From: Treponema sp.
Lineage (GTDB): Bacteria; Spirochaetota; Spirochaetia; Treponematales; Treponemataceae
DNA: 49,429 nucleotides
Assembly: GCA_017534445.1 (NCBI GenBank)
Contig: JAFXWC010000009.1
Coordinates: 1 to 49,429 of the forward strand
Direction of reading: 5' to 3'
The translations under genes and the position numbers were made by a program. Shown piece by piece: positions 32,202 to 40,135 of the stretch; the first letter of the stretch is position 1; the number at the start of each line of letters is the position of its first letter. Under the pieces are notes generated by a model. It was not told where the DNA came from and did no database searches. It worked only from the letters and a program-made list of their open reading frames with translations.

Positions 32202-33122
32202 ATGTGCGACTCTTTTACCGCCAATGATTTCTGGAAAGAATTTCTTGCCCTGGAAAAGCCACGTGAAGAAAGCTTAGAAGCGTCATCCGGACTGCTTTCC
32301 AAAGAAAAAGTTTCTATTTATGGGACAACAGGCAGCACCAATACAGAAATTCTAAAAAGCCTTAATGAAAATTTCTACTCAAAGGGCTTGTCTTTGCTTT
32401 CGGAAGGCGGGTCAAGCCAGGAGCTTACAAAAGAAGGCCTGCTCTTTCACAAAAGCCTTGTAGCGGCCGCAGAACAGACGGCTGGAAGAGGCCGTTTGGG
32501 CCGCAAGTTCTACTCTCCCGCAAAAAGTGGCATATATTTTTCCTTTGCATACGTACAAAAAGGCGGCGTAAAAAATCCTGCCCTGTATACGATAACGAGC
32601 GCAGTGGGGGTTTGCAGGGCAATCAAAAAGCTTTTTGGCATAGAGTGCTCAATAAAATGGGTGAACGACGTCTACATAGGCGAAAAAAAAGTCTGCGGAA
32701 TACTAACAGAAGGAATCACCAACCCCAAAAACGGAATAATTGAATGTGCGGTAGTCGGCATTGGAATAAACATAAGTGTAAACGAAAACCTTCCCGACGA
32801 ACTGCGCGACAAGGCCGGCGGAATTTTGGGCAATAGTCTGAACAAAGAAAAAACAGCCGCAAGCAGGACAAAACTATTGGCTTACTGCATCCACGAAATC
32901 CTAAAAAGCCTTGATTCATCAGAGAATATAATAGAAGAATACAAAAGCCTTTCCATGCTAACAGGACGCACCGTAACCGTAAACCCCACAATTGGCGAAG
33001 AAAGGGGTTGCTACAGGGCAAAAGTCCTTGGCATAAGCGACAATGCGGCCCTTTTGGTCCAAAAAGAAGACGGAAAACAATGCGAGCTTAACTCTGGCGA
33101 AGTCTCCCTGTCCCTAAAATAA
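32202..33122 (+). CDS. birA: Biotin-[acetyl-CoA-carboxylase] ligase
   Basis: A 306-residue biotin protein ligase without the N-terminal DNA-binding domain of E. coli BirA. The biotinyl-AMP loop is AEQTAGRGRLGRKF, followed by GIYFSFA and the IKWVNDVYIGEKKVCGILTE motif with the conserved Lys and Asn-Asp; the C-terminal SH3-like domain follows after about residue 235. An insert of about 30 residues (rich in Ser, Gly, Glu) lies between the GSTNTE substrate motif and the ligase loop. The small gap after the PII-like gene suggests co-transcription. Confidence 0.9.
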   Translation: MCDSFTANDFWKEFLALEKPREESLEASSGLLSKEKVSIYGTTGSTNTEILKSLNENFYSKGLSLLSEGGSSQELTKEGLLFHKSLVAAAEQTAGRGRLGRKFYSPAKSGIYFSFAYVQKGGVKNPALYTITSAVGVCRAIKKLFGIECSIKWVNDVYIGEKKVCGILTEGITNPKNGIIECAVVGIGINISVNENLPDELRDKAGGILGNSLNKEKTAASRTKLLAYCIHEILKSLDSSENIIEEYKSLSMLTGRTVTVNPTIGEERGCYRAKVLGISDNAALLVQKEDGKQCELNSGEVSLSLK

Positions 33123-33137
33123 AAATGGAATTTAACC

Positions 33138-33166
33138 TTGATAGAATCAAAATCCCATGTTATACT
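33138..33166 (+). promoter_or_regulatory. Sigma-70 promoter for the 567-aa conserved hypothetical
   Basis: TTGATA (33138-33143), 17 bases and TATACT (33161-33166). The leader of about 20 bases carries GGAG before the ATG at 33194, so this is a conventional leadered transcript. Confidence 0.65.
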
Positions 33167-33193
33167 TTTTAGTATATTAGTGGAGAATTTAAT

Positions 33194-34897
33194 ATGAGCG
33201 ACAATGATGATATTGACCCTGGCATTGCGGCTCTGCTGGAGCAATCGGAAGCCAGTATGGACCAGGATTCCTACGATGATGGTGACAACACTAGCGCTGC
33301 AGAAGCCGAACACATGGGCTTTGAGCTGACCACTGAACGTTATACGAAAGACGATGATGAGGACAAGAACGATCAGTCTCCGCTTCCTGTAGACCTAAGC
33401 AAAACACAGTTCAAGCCGATAGAAAAATATTTCGAAGACACATCAAGCGGCGTTTTTGACGACACCACATATTACAAAACTTGTCTTAGCGGAGAAGGTG
33501 AAAGCGCACAGCGTCTTCACATGCTTCTTTCCAAGTACCTTAAGACCGAAGACAAAAAAGACCGTGCAGTTTACCGCCAGAACATAGTTGCTTCCTGGTG
33601 GAATTTCTTGCGTTCAATTGCACCTAAAATGGCCAACCCAAAGACTCCAATGCCAAAACGTATGGCAATGCGCTTTGGTGTAGTCCTTCCGTCTTTGTTC
33701 ACAGCAGAACAGAAAGACTTCTTCTCCCGCTCCATTTTCCAGAACATCACGGGCGAACCTATCATGTACGCCGACGAATGGATTAAGGAAGTTGCATCTG
33801 GCCGCCTTACCCTAAGCGTTACCGACGAAGTTGGTCCTTCCAAAAAGAGGGGCCCCGGTGCTGACCAGGCACGCCTTTCCCAGCTCATCAGCAAGAACAG
33901 CGGTAAAATTGCAAGCGCAGACAACCTTGTTTCCGCAAAGGAACATGAACGCGAGCGCCTTGAAAACCAGATCCGCGACCGCTTGAACGATGTTTTCTCT
34001 CACTCAGCATTCATTGGCCTTGAACCTCACGTTCACCCTTATGATGACACCCAGCGCAAGGCTTTTGCAGAAATAGCCAATCTTATGCGCACGGTTCAGA
34101 AAGTTGACCGTGATTGTGCAGGCTACATAAAGGAACTTTTGGAAGCAAAGGAAATCCGCGAAAGCTTGGACGAAAAGGCCCAGGGTATGCCGGAAGAAAG
34201 CGCAAATGTTGGCCTTGAAGACATCCTGCAGGAAATGACGACAATCCGCCAGATGGCAAAGATGACTTGTGGCCGCCAGGGTAACCAGTTCCCTATCCTT
34301 ACCCGCGAATTCAACCACTGCAACGACAAGGAAACAGGTTTCCGCGAAAACGTACTGCGCGAGCTTGCCTGGATTGAATCAATTGACCCGGGCTGCTTCT
34401 GCCGCATCCACAGAAATGTTCCAAACCGCATAGTTCCTTACGTTCTTTTGGTTCCTACATACGGTGACAACGGCTTCTGCTGGGAGCCATTTGACCGTTA
34501 CAACCGCATAACAAGCCGTGGACGCATTGTAATTCCAATGTATCCCCGCAACCTAAAGATTGCCTGTCTTACAGCCGTAGCAGACTTAAGATGGCAGGTT
34601 GCAAAGGAAAAGGCTTCTTTTGACTGGATGTCAGAAGGCTTGACCGGTCAGTATTACCAGTACATTGACAACAAAAAGCTCAAGGGCGACCTTAAGTCAT
34701 TCTTTATAGAAGACTACATCTTGTGGATGACAAAAGAAGCCAACGGTACCCAGAAGCTTGAAAAAGAAGTGCGCGCAATTTTCTGGAGATTCTTGCCATT
34801 CCCGCAGGAGCGCAAGGACGAACTCAAGAAGCGCAGCATGGTCTATCAGGAACTATACCAGAGGGATATAAACCGCAGCATGAGCGACGGTTATTGA
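33194..34897 (+). CDS. Large conserved-looking cytoplasmic hypothetical
   Basis: A 567-residue soluble protein that I do not recognise. The first 70 residues are acidic and probably disordered (many Asp, Glu, Ser). The rest is helical and charged with a notable SWWNFLRSIAPKMANPKTPM region and a Cys-containing part near 385-410 (SIDPGCFCRIHRNV). The C-terminus holds WDMxSEGxTGxYYQY-like sequence (WMSEGLTGQYYQYI). Codon use and strong signals suggest a well-expressed gene. It has its own promoter and terminator. Confidence 0.8.
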   Translation: MSDNDDIDPGIAALLEQSEASMDQDSYDDGDNTSAAEAEHMGFELTTERYTKDDDEDKNDQSPLPVDLSKTQFKPIEKYFEDTSSGVFDDTTYYKTCLSGEGESAQRLHMLLSKYLKTEDKKDRAVYRQNIVASWWNFLRSIAPKMANPKTPMPKRMAMRFGVVLPSLFTAEQKDFFSRSIFQNITGEPIMYADEWIKEVASGRLTLSVTDEVGPSKKRGPGADQARLSQLISKNSGKIASADNLVSAKEHERERLENQIRDRLNDVFSHSAFIGLEPHVHPYDDTQRKAFAEIANLMRTVQKVDRDCAGYIKELLEAKEIRESLDEKAQGMPEESANVGLEDILQEMTTIRQMAKMTCGRQGNQFPILTREFNHCNDKETGFRENVLRELAWIESIDPGCFCRIHRNVPNRIVPYVLLVPTYGDNGFCWEPFDRYNRITSRGRIVIPMYPRNLKIACLTAVADLRWQVAKEKASFDWMSEGLTGQYYQYIDNKKLKGDLKSFFIEDYILWMTKEANGTQKLEKEVRAIFWRFLPFPQERKDELKKRSMVYQELYQRDINRSMSDGY

Positions 34898-34920
34898 TAA
34901 GGATAATTATACCATCAGGT

Positions 34921-34948
34921 AGGCAGGCTGTAATGGCCTGCTTTTTTT
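34921..34948 (+). terminator. Rho-independent terminator
   Basis: GCAGGC (34923-34928), seven-base loop, GCCTGC (34936-34941), then seven T. It is placed 24 bases after the stop of the 567-residue protein. Confidence 0.85.
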
Positions 34949-35080
34949 ATGCAAAAGTGAAATTTTCAAAGTTTTTATTACAAATTTTGATAAAAAATCA
35001 TTGAATTTCGATATAAATTCACGAAAAACAATATTTTTCCGATTAAAAGGTTATATTCTAAATGTGTAAGGATAAAAAGT

Positions 35081-35233
35081 ATGATAAGAAAAAGGTGTTA
35101 TATCCCGTTAATGGTGGCGGTTTTAATACTGCTGATTGTTTCCTGCTTCGGCACAAAGGCTCAATTCCAAGGCAAAGGTAAGAGAGTGCTCCACAGTTCG
35201 AGCCAGACTACCGTACAAGTAAAGCATCAGTAG
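35081..35233 (+). CDS. Small putative lipoprotein (50 aa)
   Basis: An ATG with AAGGAT upstream opens a 50-residue ORF. Basic MIRKRCY, a hydrophobic helix (PLMVAVLILLIVSC) and the lipobox IVSC at about residue 22 suggest lipid modification; the mature part of about 29 residues is basic and polar (KGKRVLHSSSQTTVQVKHQ). AT-rich DNA with plausible promoter elements lies between 34980 and 35060. It could be a remnant of a longer gene, but there is no homologous sequence downstream. Confidence 0.5.
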   Translation: MIRKRCYIPLMVAVLILLIVSCFGTKAQFQGKGKRVLHSSSQTTVQVKHQ

Positions 35234-35275
35234 CATTGGACAGGATTCGGAAACAAAAGCTTCCGAAAGCTCCCC

Positions 35276-35800
35276 TTATTCTGTCTTATTCTTTTTTGAT
35301 TCTTCCCAAGCCCGAGCTTCTTCTTCTCTTTCTTTAATCAGGGCTTGGGCATCTTCATTATTCTTTTCAAGGCCACGTTTTAGTTCATCTATGCCAAAAT
35401 TCTGGTAGGTAGAATTGCCATTCCATTTTTCTTCCTCTTCCGGCTCAAGCACAGACTGGGGCATTACGGTCTTCTTCTTTTTCTCCTGAGGAAGCTGGCT
35501 TGCAAATTTTGCACCTTCCGGCAGCTGTCTTGCCACAAATGTACTGTTCAGTTTTGGGGCAAGGTTGAATTTCTTTACAGCCCAAACCGTAAGCTTTGAG
35601 AAAAAATAAAAATTAAGGAACATTCCCAAGACAAAGCAAACAAGAAGTCCCATGTAGACTACATTACCGTTATTGCAGCCCAGCATTTTGCAGGCAAACA
35701 CAAAAACCAAGGCAAGAAGTGCAATTGTGGCAACCGTCAGAATTATGTTTATTATGGTAGAAACCAGTGTAAAAAGAACCGTAAAAGTATTTTTATTCAT
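35276..35800 (-). CDS. Hypothetical membrane protein downstream of lspA
   Basis: A 174-residue protein with two hydrophobic segments (about 12-36 and 48-70) and a charged cytoplasmic tail (KKKKTVMP, EPEEEEKW, IKEREEEARAWEESKKN) that is probably helical. Not recognised. Its ATG overlaps the lspA stop by eight bases, so the pair is translationally coupled, which suggests a link to envelope or lipoprotein handling. Confidence 0.75.
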   Translation of the reverse strand: MNKNTFTVLFTLVSTIINIILTVATIALLALVFVFACKMLGCNNGNVVYMGLLVCFVLGMFLNFYFFSKLTVWAVKKFNLAPKLNSTFVARQLPEGAKFASQLPQEKKKKTVMPQSVLEPEEEEKWNGNSTYQNFGIDELKRGLEKNNEDAQALIKEREEEARAWEESKKNKTE

Positions 35801-36350
35801 TTTTGCCTCCAGAGGCTTTTCCTTTCCGCAGATATACGTAACGCAAAGAAATTATGAAAAGAATTCCGCAAACCACCACGGCAGAATCCGCAATGTTAAA
35901 GGTAGGCCATCTTTCCAAGCCAAAAAGGTTCCAGAAGTAGCAGCTTATAAAGTCAACAACTCCGTCCGGCCTAAAGAAGCGGTCTATAAGGTTTCCTATT
36001 CCACCGCCAAGAATTCCGCAAATGGCCCAACGCTGCATGGAAGAAAATTCATTGTTCTTAAAGTAGATTACAAAAACCACTGCTATAATGATAAGGGGAA
36101 TGGCCGCAAAGAGGATTGCCCTCATGCTTGTAGGCAAGGAAGAGCCCATGCTGAATGCCACGGCCTTGTTCCTTACGTGAATGAACCACAGGTATTTGCC
36201 GCAAATCTGCACTACTCCATCCAAGGAGCTTCCAAGAAGCGGTATGTATTTTACCACAAGGGCTTTTGTTATCTGATCTATAAGTATTACTAGCGCGCAA
36301 AGTGACAGCGGCCACATTTTTTTTGAAGTAAAGATTTTTTCTTCCGGCAT
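35793..36350 (-). CDS. lspA: Lipoprotein signal peptidase (signal peptidase II)
   Basis: A 185-residue LspA with four membrane helices. Both catalytic aspartates are seen: Asp123 in GIGNLIDRFF and Asp133 in GVVDFISCYF; the substrate-pocket Asn/Ala-rich VRNKAVAFSM region is present. It cleaves prolipoproteins after lipid attachment, matching the several lipoproteins in this window. GGGGAA sits upstream of the ATG at 36350. Confidence 0.95.
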   Translation of the reverse strand: MPEEKIFTSKKMWPLSLCALVILIDQITKALVVKYIPLLGSSLDGVVQICGKYLWFIHVRNKAVAFSMGSSLPTSMRAILFAAIPLIIIAVVFVIYFKNNEFSSMQRWAICGILGGGIGNLIDRFFRPDGVVDFISCYFWNLFGLERWPTFNIADSAVVVCGILFIISLRYVYLRKGKASGGKNE

Positions 36351-36415
36351 ATAAATTCCCCGTCTTTTCTGAATTAGAGATTATTATATAGAATAATAAT
36401 GTTATTGTCGATATT

Positions 36416-37510
36416 TTATTCGCCTTTAGTACCAAGAACCTTGGCGCTTATTTCCTGCGTAAGGCGGATTTTTTCTTCGGCTACGGTTGCAACGTGGCTT
36501 GGCATGTAAAGGGAACGGTCCCTTTTTAGCCCCAAGAAGCGTGCGAAAACCGGATCCGTTTGCTGGACAGGGCCATAACCGGGCGTCGGGTTGCCGGGAA
36601 CATCCCCAATGTCAAAGCTGCCAAAAATAATGTCCGGGCTTGCCGAATGCAGGGCTGAACCACCGTCATTCAATCCATCGTCGGAAAGGGCAAAGACAAA
36701 GGTTCCTTTCTTTATGTCCAGCATCTTTGCAAGGGAGCTGTATGAATCCAGAAGGTTCTGGTACTTTTGCATAGTGGCTTCCCTGTAGGTCTTCTTGTTG
36801 TAGAGCTTGGCCCAGCGCATAAAGCTCCTTCTGAAAGACTTAAAATCGCGCCAGTCATTGAACCAGTGCAAGTCATCCGGGAAAAAATCCGCCGCATAGA
36901 CAGTATAGCCGTCATGGGCAAGCTTTACCAGAATAGGTTCATAGTCCTGAATGGCACAGCATTCGTTGGGAACAAAGAGCACTATGTTTTCTGCATCTGC
37001 ATTACCTTCCTCAGCCTCTTGAGATTTTGGAGGAATAGCCTCGTATTTCTTTACGACAGCGGAATTAAGGGTGAAAATTTTGTCTATTTGCTTAAATCCT
37101 TGCGAAAAATTGCCGTAAAATGAGTAAGAGCTTTCCCTTACGTTGAATTTCTTGAGGTTTGCTTTTGAGGGCCTGTAGTAAAGCACAAGCACCAGAAGTA
37201 CCGCCACAAAAATCAGGTTCAAGGCAGAGCTAAGGATAAAGAGAACGCTATAGTGGTCAACAACCAGCTTGGACTTAAAGCGCAAAAGCGAACGGAAGTT
37301 GATTATAAAGGCGAAAACTGAGAGTGCAAGGTTTGCAACTTCAAAGGGACCGCATCCGAATGCCAGGATATTCAGCAAAGAAATCAGCAGGGCAAAGGAA
37401 GGAACTGTTGCAACTGGATCCGATCGGGAATCCTGTATAAAAAAAATGCGCAAGCTGGCAATGCCGCATAGCAGCAGAACCAGAAGTTGGCTTAAAGTTT
37501 GGCTTGTCAT
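36416..37510 (-). CDS. Membrane-anchored alpha/beta-hydrolase-like hypothetical
   Basis: A 364-residue protein with four hydrophobic segments in the first 115 residues and a soluble domain after that. Its NIVLFVPNECCAIQDYEPIL and LAHDGYTVYAADFF resemble the first strands of alpha/beta-hydrolases, but there is no clear G-x-S-x-G nucleophile (the corresponding strand reads FVFALSDDGLNDGG). Possibly a non-catalytic relative. A TAGAAT seven bases before the ATG suggests a near-leaderless start. Confidence 0.6.
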   Translation of the reverse strand: MTSQTLSQLLVLLLCGIASLRIFFIQDSRSDPVATVPSFALLISLLNILAFGCGPFEVANLALSVFAFIINFRSLLRFKSKLVVDHYSVLFILSSALNLIFVAVLLVLVLYYRPSKANLKKFNVRESSYSFYGNFSQGFKQIDKIFTLNSAVVKKYEAIPPKSQEAEEGNADAENIVLFVPNECCAIQDYEPILVKLAHDGYTVYAADFFPDDLHWFNDWRDFKSFRRSFMRWAKLYNKKTYREATMQKYQNLLDSYSSLAKMLDIKKGTFVFALSDDGLNDGGSALHSASPDIIFGSFDIGDVPGNPTPGYGPVQQTDPVFARFLGLKRDRSLYMPSHVATVAEEKIRLTQEISAKVLGTKGE

Positions 37511-37623
37511 GATAATTATTCTAGCGAAAAAATCATAATTCTGCCAGATGTTATTTGAATATTTTATTAATTGTGGTATAGTTAATTAAAGGGGTTTTTA
37601 AGCCCCGAGTAGAAGGATATTAA

Positions 37624-39123
37624 ATGGCACAGGAAAAAAGAATAAAAGTAGACGTTGAAAAAGTGCGCAAGGCCATAGAATCAGGCATTCCGCTCACAGT
37701 AACTACTTACACCCTTCCCCACGAAATAGAAGAATATGCATGTGATATTCTGAAAGTCTTTTTGACCGAACTTGACCAGGCTCAGATGGCAGACAGCCTA
37801 ATCTACTGTTTAAAGGAACTTGCCAACAACGGAAAGAAAGCAAACACCAAACGTGTTTATTTTGAAGAAAAGGGCCTGGACATAAACGACAAGGCCGACT
37901 ATGAGCTTGGAATGAAGAATTTCAAGATGGACACAATGTCCAACATAAACTACTACCTTAACCTGCAAAAGGACAAGGGCCTCTACATAAAAATTTCCAT
38001 GCAGACCCGCAACAACAAAATCAAGGTAGAAGTCCGCAACCGCGTAGAACTTACGAATTTTGAATACAAGCGCATCCACGACAAGATTACCCGCGCCCAG
38101 ATGTACAATTCTGTAGAAGAAGGAATTGCATCCCTTCTGGACGACAGTGAAGGTGCAGGCCTTGGCCTTGTAATCATGATTCTCGTCCTAAAGAAAATCG
38201 GTGTTACGGAAGAAAACTATCAGGTCATAAGCGAAAACGGTGAAACCATAACGCGCATGATTCTTCCTTTCAGCGGAAAGTCTACCGACAGCATCAACGA
38301 CATTTCAAGCGAATTTGTAAAGCTCATAGAAGGTTTGCCAGAATTCCCGGAAAACATTACGGAAGTCAACAGGATAATCAACGACCCCAACAGCCAGATG
38401 AGCGACATTGCGCTTAAGATTTCCAACGACGTTTCCCTTACCACTGAATTGCTCAAACTTGTCAACTCGGCGGCATTCTCCCTTCCAACACCCTGCCATT
38501 CAATTGGCGAAGCTGTAAAGCTTGTAGGACTTAGGGGAATCAAGAACCTTCTCTACAGTATTGGCTCAATGAAGGCCCTTACCGAAGATTCAAACGAAGA
38601 AATAAAGGCTCTCTGGACTCATGCATACAGAATAGCCTTCTATTCATATAACCTTGCAAGAAACTTCCTGCGCTCAGACAAAAAATGCGTTGACGACAGC
38701 TATGTCTGCGGTCTTTTGCACGACATGGGCAAAATCATCTTTGAAACGGCCCATCCAGAGGTTTTGGACAAGATTGGTTCCATGTGCGAGGAGCGTGGCG
38801 TTTCGCAGAACCTCTTTGAACGTATGTTTGCAGGCGTAAACCACGGCGAAGTAGGCTCCCTTATTGCAAAGAAATGGAACTTCCCGGAAGTAATCATCAG
38901 CGCAATCCGCTACCACCACGATCCGCTTAGCGCACCGGAGGAATTCCGCAAGATTACGACGCTCATCTACTTTGCAGACATGCTTTCACATTACAGCGAA
39001 GGAAACTTTGACTATTCCCTCATTGAACCTTCTGCCCTTAAAATGTTTGGCATTACAAGCGAAGAAGCTCTTAAGGTCTTGGCAGACAAGCTGGACAATT
39101 CATTCAAGAAGGAACAGCACTAA
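37624..39123 (+). CDS. HATPase-like domain fused to HDOD signalling domain
   Basis: A 499-residue soluble protein. Residues about 55-220 look like a GHKL ATPase: N-box-like CLKELANNGKKANTKRVYF and G2-box-like GAGLGLVIMILVLKKIG, but there is no H-box or membrane segment. Residues about 230-470 are an HDOD domain (LPEFPENITEVNRIINDPNS, KLVNSAAFSLP, YVCGLLHDMGKIIFETAHPE, INYHHDP-like AIRYHHDP). HDOD proteins bind partners in signal networks; this LLHDMGK still has HD residues. Possibly spirochaete-specific. A promoter TTGAAT, 16 bases, TATAGT and AGAAGGA precede the ATG. Confidence 0.8.
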   Translation: MAQEKRIKVDVEKVRKAIESGIPLTVTTYTLPHEIEEYACDILKVFLTELDQAQMADSLIYCLKELANNGKKANTKRVYFEEKGLDINDKADYELGMKNFKMDTMSNINYYLNLQKDKGLYIKISMQTRNNKIKVEVRNRVELTNFEYKRIHDKITRAQMYNSVEEGIASLLDDSEGAGLGLVIMILVLKKIGVTEENYQVISENGETITRMILPFSGKSTDSINDISSEFVKLIEGLPEFPENITEVNRIINDPNSQMSDIALKISNDVSLTTELLKLVNSAAFSLPTPCHSIGEAVKLVGLRGIKNLLYSIGSMKALTEDSNEEIKALWTHAYRIAFYSYNLARNFLRSDKKCVDDSYVCGLLHDMGKIIFETAHPEVLDKIGSMCEERGVSQNLFERMFAGVNHGEVGSLIAKKWNFPEVIISAIRYHHDPLSAPEEFRKITTLIYFADMLSHYSEGNFDYSLIEPSALKMFGITSEEALKVLADKLDNSFKKEQH

Positions 39124-39182
39124 AAGATTCTTTCTTTTCTCTTTTTGGAGCACAGGCCTTGGTTTACTGTGTCCGGCACTCC

Positions 39183-39286
39183 GTGTCCGGCCAGACTCCT
39201 TAGCATTTTCCCGCTTTGCAGGGTTCCGGCATTCGCCTTCATTGCCTGTCGGCAACGGCTGCGCCGCCCTTCCAATCGGGGCTAGG
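39183..39286 (-). repeat. Structured intergenic repeat, family 1 copy D (inverted)
   Basis: Read on the minus strand: CCCCGATTGGAAGGGCGGCG, CAGCCGTTGCCGACAGGCAA, TGAAGGCGAATGCCGGAACC and GCAAAGCGGG. These follow the block order of copies C and E. It fills the space between two convergent genes. Confidence 0.6.
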
Positions 39287-40100
39287 TGTTATTTCGTAGA
39301 GACGTAACCCAGGCCTGCATCAGTATTCCAAAGGCAACTCCCACGTTAAGAGAGGCCTTTAACCCCGTCATGGGAATGGTCACATGTCCGTAGGTGGCTT
39401 TCTTTAAGGCTTCCGGGCTAACCCCAAGTTCCTCAGAGCCTATTATAACAACCCCCTCTTTTGGAAATTTAAATTCCCCAATTGGAGTTCCGCCTGTCTC
39501 TAGGACAAATATGGGCTTGTCTTTGGGCAGTTCATCCAAAGAGCAGCGAGTATAGCCCAGGGTTTCTATGCAGCCCATTGAGCTTCTAACAGCCTTGCTT
39601 TGAGCCGGATCCGTGCACTGGGGTGAAATGTAGACTTTTTCGCAGCCCATTGCCTCTGCGGTACGGAAGATGGAGCCCACATTAAAGGGAGAGCGTATGT
39701 CTTCTGCGTAAACACATACCCCTGGGAAGAATTTGCGGTTTTCTACTGTATTGCTTTCTGCTGAATGCGGGGCAATCACCAAGTCCCACTCTGCCGGAAA
39801 AGTGCCTATTATGGCCAAAAGTGCGTTTCTTGCCAAGTTGCAGGCCCGCCTTTCGTTAAATGGCTGGTCTTCCAAAAGGGAATTAAGCTTTGAATATGCA
39901 TCTGGGGAAAGCTTTGGGTCTTGGAGCACAATCCGCACAAGGGCTTTTGTGTAGTCAGCACGGCTCATCTTGGCAAAGTTGTATTCAGTGCCTTTTTCTG
40001 CAATTCCTGCAATGTCGCGCTCAAGTTCACCAAAGCAAAGGGCCAGCTTGCGTCTTTTTTGGCCGGCCCCTAGCTGAAAGAGTTTTTCTGGATCTATCAT
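39282..40100 (-). CDS. SPOUT (TrmH/SpoU) RNA 2'-O-methyltransferase
   Basis: A 272-residue methyltransferase. Motif 1 is RSPFNVGSIFRTAEAMG, motif 2 GVVIIGSEELGVSPEAL and motif 3 IPMTGLKASLNVGVAFGILM. An N-terminal helical region of about 120 residues differs from RlmB. RNA target unknown. Despite lying ten bases downstream of the iron-ADH-like gene, it has a strong promoter of its own within that gene's end, predicted leaderless. Confidence 0.88.
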   Translation of the reverse strand: MIDPEKLFQLGAGQKRRKLALCFGELERDIAGIAEKGTEYNFAKMSRADYTKALVRIVLQDPKLSPDAYSKLNSLLEDQPFNERRACNLARNALLAIIGTFPAEWDLVIAPHSAESNTVENRKFFPGVCVYAEDIRSPFNVGSIFRTAEAMGCEKVYISPQCTDPAQSKAVRSSMGCIETLGYTRCSLDELPKDKPIFVLETGGTPIGEFKFPKEGVVIIGSEELGVSPEALKKATYGHVTIPMTGLKASLNVGVAFGILMQAWVTSLRNNT

Positions 40101-40106
40101 ACCCGC

Positions 40107-40135
40107 ATATTAGTACGCGGTTTTGATTATGTCAA
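40107..40135 (-). promoter_or_regulatory. Consensus sigma-70 promoter of the SPOUT gene, inside the upstream gene, leaderless
   Basis: On the minus strand perfect TTGACA (40135-40130), 17 bases and TAATAT (40112-40107), then six bases to the ATG at 40100. It overlaps the last codons of the gene ending at 40110. Confidence 0.8.
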
